Below, in pieces: positions 5,212-9,142 of a stretch of 9,142 nucleotides of DNA (position 1 is the first letter of the stretch; each line of letters begins with the position of its first letter). A program made the translations under genes and the position numbers. The stretch comes from Pseudomonadota bacterium (GTDB taxonomy: Bacteria > Pseudomonadota > Alphaproteobacteria > Rhizobiales > Hyphomicrobiaceae): positions 1 to 9,142 of the forward strand of contig JAEYYQ010000103.1 of assembly GCA_023428365.1 (NCBI GenBank), given 5' to 3'. The notes under the pieces are model-generated. The model was not told the DNA's origin, did no database searches, and worked only from the letters and a program-made list of their open reading frames with translations.

Positions 5212-7290
5212 ATGAGCTCCGGAAATCTCTCCAGCATGGTGTGGCGCGTCGGCGTCGATGTTGGCGGCACATTTACTGATATGGTTGTGGTGGATGCTGA
5301 CGGGTTACTCCGTGTGCACAAGGTTCCGACCGTCCAATCCGATCCGGCGCAGGGCGTCATGGCAGCAGTTGAGCAAGCAGCGAAGTCCGAGGGGCTGAGC
5401 GCCGATGCGTTCCTGTCACGTGTTTCGCTGTTCGTGCACGGTTCGACGATTGCTACCAACACAGTATTGGAAGGAAAGGGGGCACGGGTCGGCTTGCTGG
5501 CAACCCGTGGCTTTCGCGACTCTGTCGAAATACGTCGCGGTCATCGCGACAATCCCTGGGATCACCGTACGCCTTACGCGCCTGTTCTGGTGCCGCGTTA
5601 CCTTCGTCAACTTGTCAGTGGGCGGTTGGACCGCGACGGCCAAGAAGTTGAAGCTCTGAGTGAAGACGACGTGATCAACGCTGCCCAACTCTTTCGCGAG
5701 GAGGGCGTGCAATCCGTCGCCATCTGCCTTTTCAATAGCTATGCCAGCACGCAGCACGAGTCGCGCGCAGCCGACACGCTCTTGAAGCACTTGCCCGGTG
5801 TTTCGGTGAGTCAGTCCGGGAAGGTTGCGCCGGTCATCGGTGAATATGAGCGTAGCGCGACCGCTGTTCTCAATGCCTACGTCGCGCCTCGAACGGTAAC
5901 TTATCTCAAGGAACTCAACGCGCGGCTGTCCGGCCTCGGCCTCACCGTTCCGCTGCTACTTATTCAAAATAATGGCGGCGCGATATCCGTCGATGAAATT
6001 GCGGATCGACCGGCGGCTTTGCTGTTGTCAGGCCCGGCGGCTGGCGTTGGCGCGCTGTCTTACTACGGCGACGCGATCGGAACGCATGATCTCGTTTCCA
6101 TGGAAATCGGCGGGACGAGCTGCGACGTCATGCTGATGACCGGCGGAAAGGTCGCTTTCTCCGATCGGCTCGATATTGGTGGGTACACATGTGTCCTGCC
6201 ATCCGTCGAGGTGCATACGATCGGCGCCGGCGGCGGCACGATCGCTCACGTCGATGATGCAGGCTTGCTTCACGTCGGCCCTGAGGGTGCAAGCTCGCGT
6301 CCAGGACCTGCTTGCTACGGTCTTGGCGGACAAGAACCCACAGTTACAGACGCGCAGGTTGTGCTCGGGCGCGTCAAACCAGGCCCCATGGGCGGAGGTG
6401 CCGTCGTCATCGATCCGGCGCGAGCGATTGCCGTCATCGGAGAACGGATCGCAAAGCCGCTTGGACTTTCGATCGAAGCTGCGGCTGCGGGCATCATCCG
6501 GCTGATGGATCAGAAGCTATTGCATGCCGTAGCGCGTTTATCGAGTGAACGTGGTTATGATCCGCGACGTCTCACCCTTGTCGCCGGCGGAGGTGCGGGA
6601 CCGGTGCATGGCTGCTCGGTCGGACGCGCTCTCGGTTGCAAGCAGGTGTTTCTACCGCGTTTGGCCGGTGCGTTCTGTGCCCTGGGCATGCTGCATTCCG
6701 AGGTTCGTCATGACTTCATGCGCGTGCATTTTGCCGATTTGGACCACGCGGATCGGCCCGCCCTTGAGAAATTGTTTGAAGAGCTTGAAGCCGAAGCTCG
6801 CGCTACATTGCATCGAGAGCGCTTTGACGCCGGTTCGATCGAGCTGACCCGGGCTCTGGATTTGCGTTACATTGGCCAGCAGTGGGATATCACCGTGCCG
6901 GTGATCGGCGCATTCGATCCGGTGAAGATCCGCCACGATTTCGATCTGGAGCATGATCGCCTATTCGGTCATACGCAGCCCGGCGGGATTATCGAAATTA
7001 CAAAGGTCCGCGCTGCCGGTATCGGCAAATTACCGCCGTTAAAGCAGCAAAGTCCGACACCTGCCTCCGGGCCTGCCAAGCCGATATCGACGCGTCGGGT
7101 TTGGACGGATGCCGAAGTCGGCTGGAAAGATTTGCCGGTTTATGGCGCGGGTCAGCTGGCTCCGGGGCACGTGATCAACGGCCCAGCGGTTATCGACGAA
7201 GCCACGACCACAATCCTTCTCGGATCTGGTGATCTTCTCCGTGTGGATCCGACCGGCAATTTTCTTGTGACGTTTGACGGTGTTCAGTGA
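5212..7290 (+). CDS. hyuA: Hydantoinase/5-oxoprolinase family subunit A (HyuA)
   Basis: The 692-residue product matches the length and layout of HyuA-type ATP-binding subunits. RVGVDVGGTFTDMVVVDADG at 12-31 is the first phosphate loop of an actin-like ATPase fold, and HGSTIATNTVLEGKG at 76-90 and TRGFRD follow as usual. The Hydantoinase_A domain includes QNNGG, LSGPAAGV (272-279), EIGGTSCDV (298-306), HTIGAGGG, SRPGPACYG and GGGAGPVHG. The C-terminal part has RYIGQQWDITVPV. Family members use ATP to activate the amide carbonyl of hydantoins, 5-oxoproline or lactams, working with HyuB; carboxylases of ketones use related subunits. Glu298 replaces the Asp usual in the second phosphate loop. The ATG at 5212 is chosen; 5236 (MVWRVGVDVGG) is an alternative, and neither has a strong ribosome site. 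It follows iclR by 19 nt and its TGA overlaps the hyuB ATG. The substrate is not determinable here. Confidence 0.9.
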   Translation: MSSGNLSSMVWRVGVDVGGTFTDMVVVDADGLLRVHKVPTVQSDPAQGVMAAVEQAAKSEGLSADAFLSRVSLFVHGSTIATNTVLEGKGARVGLLATRGFRDSVEIRRGHRDNPWDHRTPYAPVLVPRYLRQLVSGRLDRDGQEVEALSEDDVINAAQLFREEGVQSVAICLFNSYASTQHESRAADTLLKHLPGVSVSQSGKVAPVIGEYERSATAVLNAYVAPRTVTYLKELNARLSGLGLTVPLLLIQNNGGAISVDEIADRPAALLLSGPAAGVGALSYYGDAIGTHDLVSMEIGGTSCDVMLMTGGKVAFSDRLDIGGYTCVLPSVEVHTIGAGGGTIAHVDDAGLLHVGPEGASSRPGPACYGLGGQEPTVTDAQVVLGRVKPGPMGGGAVVIDPARAIAVIGERIAKPLGLSIEAAAAGIIRLMDQKLLHAVARLSSERGYDPRRLTLVAGGGAGPVHGCSVGRALGCKQVFLPRLAGAFCALGMLHSEVRHDFMRVHFADLDHADRPALEKLFEELEAEARATLHRERFDAGSIELTRALDLRYIGQQWDITVPVIGAFDPVKIRHDFDLEHDRLFGHTQPGGIIEITKVRAAGIGKLPPLKQQSPTPASGPAKPISTRRVWTDAEVGWKDLPVYGAGQLAPGHVINGPAVIDEATTTILLGSGDLLRVDPTGNFLVTFDGVQ

Positions 7291-9044
7291 TGCAGGAACT
7301 TGACCCCGTTTCGTTGGCACTGGTTCAGAACCGTCTCGATCACATTGCCCGGCAAATGGGTTGGGTGATGGTTCGGACATCGCGCAGTCCGATCTTCAAT
7401 CAGTCGCACGATTTTTCGTGCTTTATCACCGATCATCGCGGGACGTTGGTGTCTCAGGCGGACGGCATTCCCATTCATACGGGAGGTGGCGGCTTCGCGG
7501 TGCGTGCACTTCTCGATGTGTTCAAAAACGACATCGAGCCTGATGACGTATTTCTCCTGAACGATCCCTATGCGGCCGGCGGCAATCATTTGCCGGACTG
7601 GGTTGTGGCGCGCCCGGTGATCGTCGATGGCCAGCTTGTGGCCTTCACGTGCAATCGCGCGCATCAATCCGATATCGGCGGCGGTGCCGCTGGGACTTAC
7701 AACCCGGAAGCAACCGAGATTTTTCACGAAGGTATCCGGCTGCCACCGCTGAAGCTCAGTCGGAAGGGCGTCGTCGATGACGGACTGTGGCGGCTTCTGC
7801 TGCTGAATACGCGCACGCCGCATCTTCTCGATGGCGATCTCCGGGCAATGATGGGCTCGGCGCGCATTGGGGCCGAAGAGGTTGCCAAGCTGGTCGAGGA
7901 CTTCGGCGTTGCGCGCGCGATGCAGCATTTCGACGGCATTCTTGATCACGCCGACCGGCGCCTGCGCGCATCGCTGGCGTCACTTCCCGATGGAATCTAT
8001 CGCGCCGAGGAAAGCTTCGACACCGATTGCTTCGAGCGGATGGATATTCCGATCAAGGTCACGCTGACCAAGGCGGGCGATAAACTGAAGGTGGATTTCA
8101 CCGGGACGCATGAGCAGATCCGAGGATTCAAAAACTCGTCGATCGCGAATACCACATCGGCTGTTTATGCCGGGATTGCGTCGTTCTTCGATGCCGATCT
8201 GCCGCGAAACGAAGGCACATTTCGTAGCGTAGAAATCATTGCGCCAGAGGGATCGCTGGTCAATGCGCGGCCGCCAGCGCCGCTGACAATGTGCACGGTG
8301 TTTCCAGCCTACGAGATCATGCACATTATCTGGTGGGCCTTGGGACAGGCTGATCCGTCGCGGGCATTGGCGGGATGGGGAAAAAACTCGTTCCCGATTT
8401 CATCCGGAAAAGATGCCTCCGGCCGGACGTGGGTCATGTATCACTGGGGCGGAAATTCTGGCGGCGGCGCAGCGACCTGCCGCGACGGGTTCAATCAGAT
8501 GGGCCCGATGATCACACTCGGCGGCCTCACGATCCCCAATGCGGAAGTTTACGAGCGGCTCTATCCGGTGACCGTGCGCCGCCACGAATTGCGGTGTGAT
8601 GCGGCCGGTCCCGGGCAATTCCGCGGCGGCACGGGCGTCGACTATGAAGTCGATATGCTGACCCCGTGCGAATATTCACTGCGGGCCGAAGGGATCACGC
8701 GGCCGACAGGGCTGGGTGTCCAGGGTGGTCTGGATGGAGCCATCGGGACAATTGAGATCGTTGAGGTTGGCAAGGCGCCGGTGAATCCTCCGCCCTATGG
8801 GTTGCTGAAGAAGACGGCGTCCCACCTGCATGTGGCCTCGCCTGGCGGCGGCGGTGTCGGTGATCCATTGCTGCGCGATGTGGACAGGGTCGTGCGCGAC
8901 GTCCGCGATGGTCTCGTCAGTCAGCAGCGGGCACATGCCGTTTACGGTGTCGTCATGGCGGCGGGGGCGAAGCAAGCCGATAACGCAGCGACGGATGCGT
9001 TGCGCGCCCAGCTTAAGGCAAAACGGATGGAGGGTGCGCAGTGA
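7290..9044 (+). CDS. hyuB: Hydantoinase/5-oxoprolinase family subunit B (HyuB)
   Basis: The 584-residue product is a full-length HyuB-type subunit, the metal-dependent partner of HyuA. Residues 39-44 read SHDFSC, then PIHTGGGG (61-68), NDPYAAGGNHLPD (91-103) and NRAHQSDIGGG (122-131). The conserved Asp41, His100, Asp103, His125 and Asp128 fit the family's likely metal and active site. Later landmarks are FKNSSIANTTSAVYAG, IPNAEVYERLYPVTVRRHEL and GPGQFRGGTGVDYEV, and the C-terminal SPGGGGVGDPLLRD is standard for the family. The ATG at 7290 overlaps the hyuA stop as TGATG, implying translational coupling; a GTG just before it (7287) is possible but unnecessary. No gamma subunit of the acetone carboxylase type is seen nearby, which favours an amide or lactam hydrolase over a carboxylase. 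The next gene overlaps its end by four bases. Together with HyuA it should form a heteromeric ATP-dependent cytosolic amidohydrolase. Confidence 0.9.
   Translation: MQELDPVSLALVQNRLDHIARQMGWVMVRTSRSPIFNQSHDFSCFITDHRGTLVSQADGIPIHTGGGGFAVRALLDVFKNDIEPDDVFLLNDPYAAGGNHLPDWVVARPVIVDGQLVAFTCNRAHQSDIGGGAAGTYNPEATEIFHEGIRLPPLKLSRKGVVDDGLWRLLLLNTRTPHLLDGDLRAMMGSARIGAEEVAKLVEDFGVARAMQHFDGILDHADRRLRASLASLPDGIYRAEESFDTDCFERMDIPIKVTLTKAGDKLKVDFTGTHEQIRGFKNSSIANTTSAVYAGIASFFDADLPRNEGTFRSVEIIAPEGSLVNARPPAPLTMCTVFPAYEIMHIIWWALGQADPSRALAGWGKNSFPISSGKDASGRTWVMYHWGGNSGGGAATCRDGFNQMGPMITLGGLTIPNAEVYERLYPVTVRRHELRCDAAGPGQFRGGTGVDYEVDMLTPCEYSLRAEGITRPTGLGVQGGLDGAIGTIEIVEVGKAPVNPPPYGLLKKTASHLHVASPGGGGVGDPLLRDVDRVVRDVRDGLVSQQRAHAVYGVVMAAGAKQADNAATDALRAQLKAKRMEGAQ
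9029..9034 (+). promoter_or_regulatory. Ribosome binding site of the permease gene
   Basis: GGAGGG lies inside the end of hyuB, 6 nt before the GTG at 9041. It supports the overlapping GTG as a real start of a new gene. Confidence 0.7.
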
Positions 9045-9142
9045 GCGCAGATACGGCCAAAGGGTTATTCCTCCGTCTGTGCCTTCCGGTGTTATTCATC
9101 GCGATCTGGTACGTTTTCACCGAACTCATTCCGCTCGTGCAC
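9041..9142 (+). CDS. Probable ABC importer permease, 3' partial
   Basis: Only 34 codons are visible before the window ends. The gene begins with GTG overlapping the last bases of hyuB (GTGA), with GGAGGG at 9029-9034 as a well-placed ribosome site. The visible product has a short polar start (MSADTAKG) and then a hydrophobic segment, LCLPVLFIAIWYVFTELIPL at about 14-33, that should be a first transmembrane helix. The leucine/proline-rich start followed by a tryptophan midway resembles the N-terminus of SsuC/TauC-type (nitrate/sulfonate/pyrimidine-precursor class) permeases. Position after hyuAB suits an importer of the HyuAB substrate. With so little sequence, another membrane transporter component is possible. 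The substrate-binding protein and ATPase would be expected beyond the window. Confidence 0.55.
   Translation, partial: MSADTAKGLFLRLCLPVLFIAIWYVFTELIPLVH

Noticed and set aside
7284..7949. Antisense open frame (221 codons) within hyuB
   Set aside because: Lies wholly over conserved hyuB motifs and has no domain or ribosome site; treated as a shadow.
5212..9044. Acetone or acetophenone carboxylase as the identity of the hyuAB pair
   Set aside because: These use related subunits but normally need additional subunit genes, which are not visible here. The neighbourhood fits amide hydrolysis better, though the carboxylase option is not fully excluded.

Overview
The window is compact, protein-coding bacterial DNA of fairly high G+C by eye. 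Codon choice and gene content (short gaps, an IclR regulator beside hyuAB-type genes, an SsuC-type importer) suggest a proteobacterium, most likely an alphaproteobacterium. That placement is inference and cannot be tested from this stretch alone. I saw no tRNA, rRNA, CRISPR array, insertion sequence or long repeat.

The left block (1-3060, + strand) looks like carbohydrate or cell-envelope metabolism. It opens inside a CgeB-like GT-B glycosyltransferase whose 5' end is outside the window. Two bases later comes a GH39-like glycoside hydrolase (1045-2415) with both expected clan GH-A glutamates. An 84-bp gap holding a GC-rich hairpin precedes a short SPFH/Band 7 membrane-associated protein (2500-3060) that starts with GTG behind a very strong Shine-Dalgarno sequence.

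The right block (3082-9142) looks like a catabolic or salvage module. A PLP-dependent lyase/decarboxylase related to sphingosine-1-phosphate lyase lies on the minus strand (3082-4329). It is divergent from an IclR-family regulator (4392-5192). Downstream on the + strand, almost without gaps, are hyuA (5212-7290), hyuB (7290-9044) and the start of a probable ABC-importer permease (9041 onward). The spacings (19 nt, 1-nt overlap, 4-nt overlap) indicate one operon with translational coupling.

The working model for the right block is inferred: an ABC importer takes up a small nitrogen-containing compound, the ATP-dependent HyuAB amidohydrolase opens a lactam, hydantoin or similar ring, and the PLP enzyme cleaves or decarboxylates an amino compound. 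The IclR protein, probably ligand-responsive, would control both directions from the short divergent intergenic region. The substrate cannot be read from the sequence. The linked S1P-lyase-like enzyme is the least expected part of the block.
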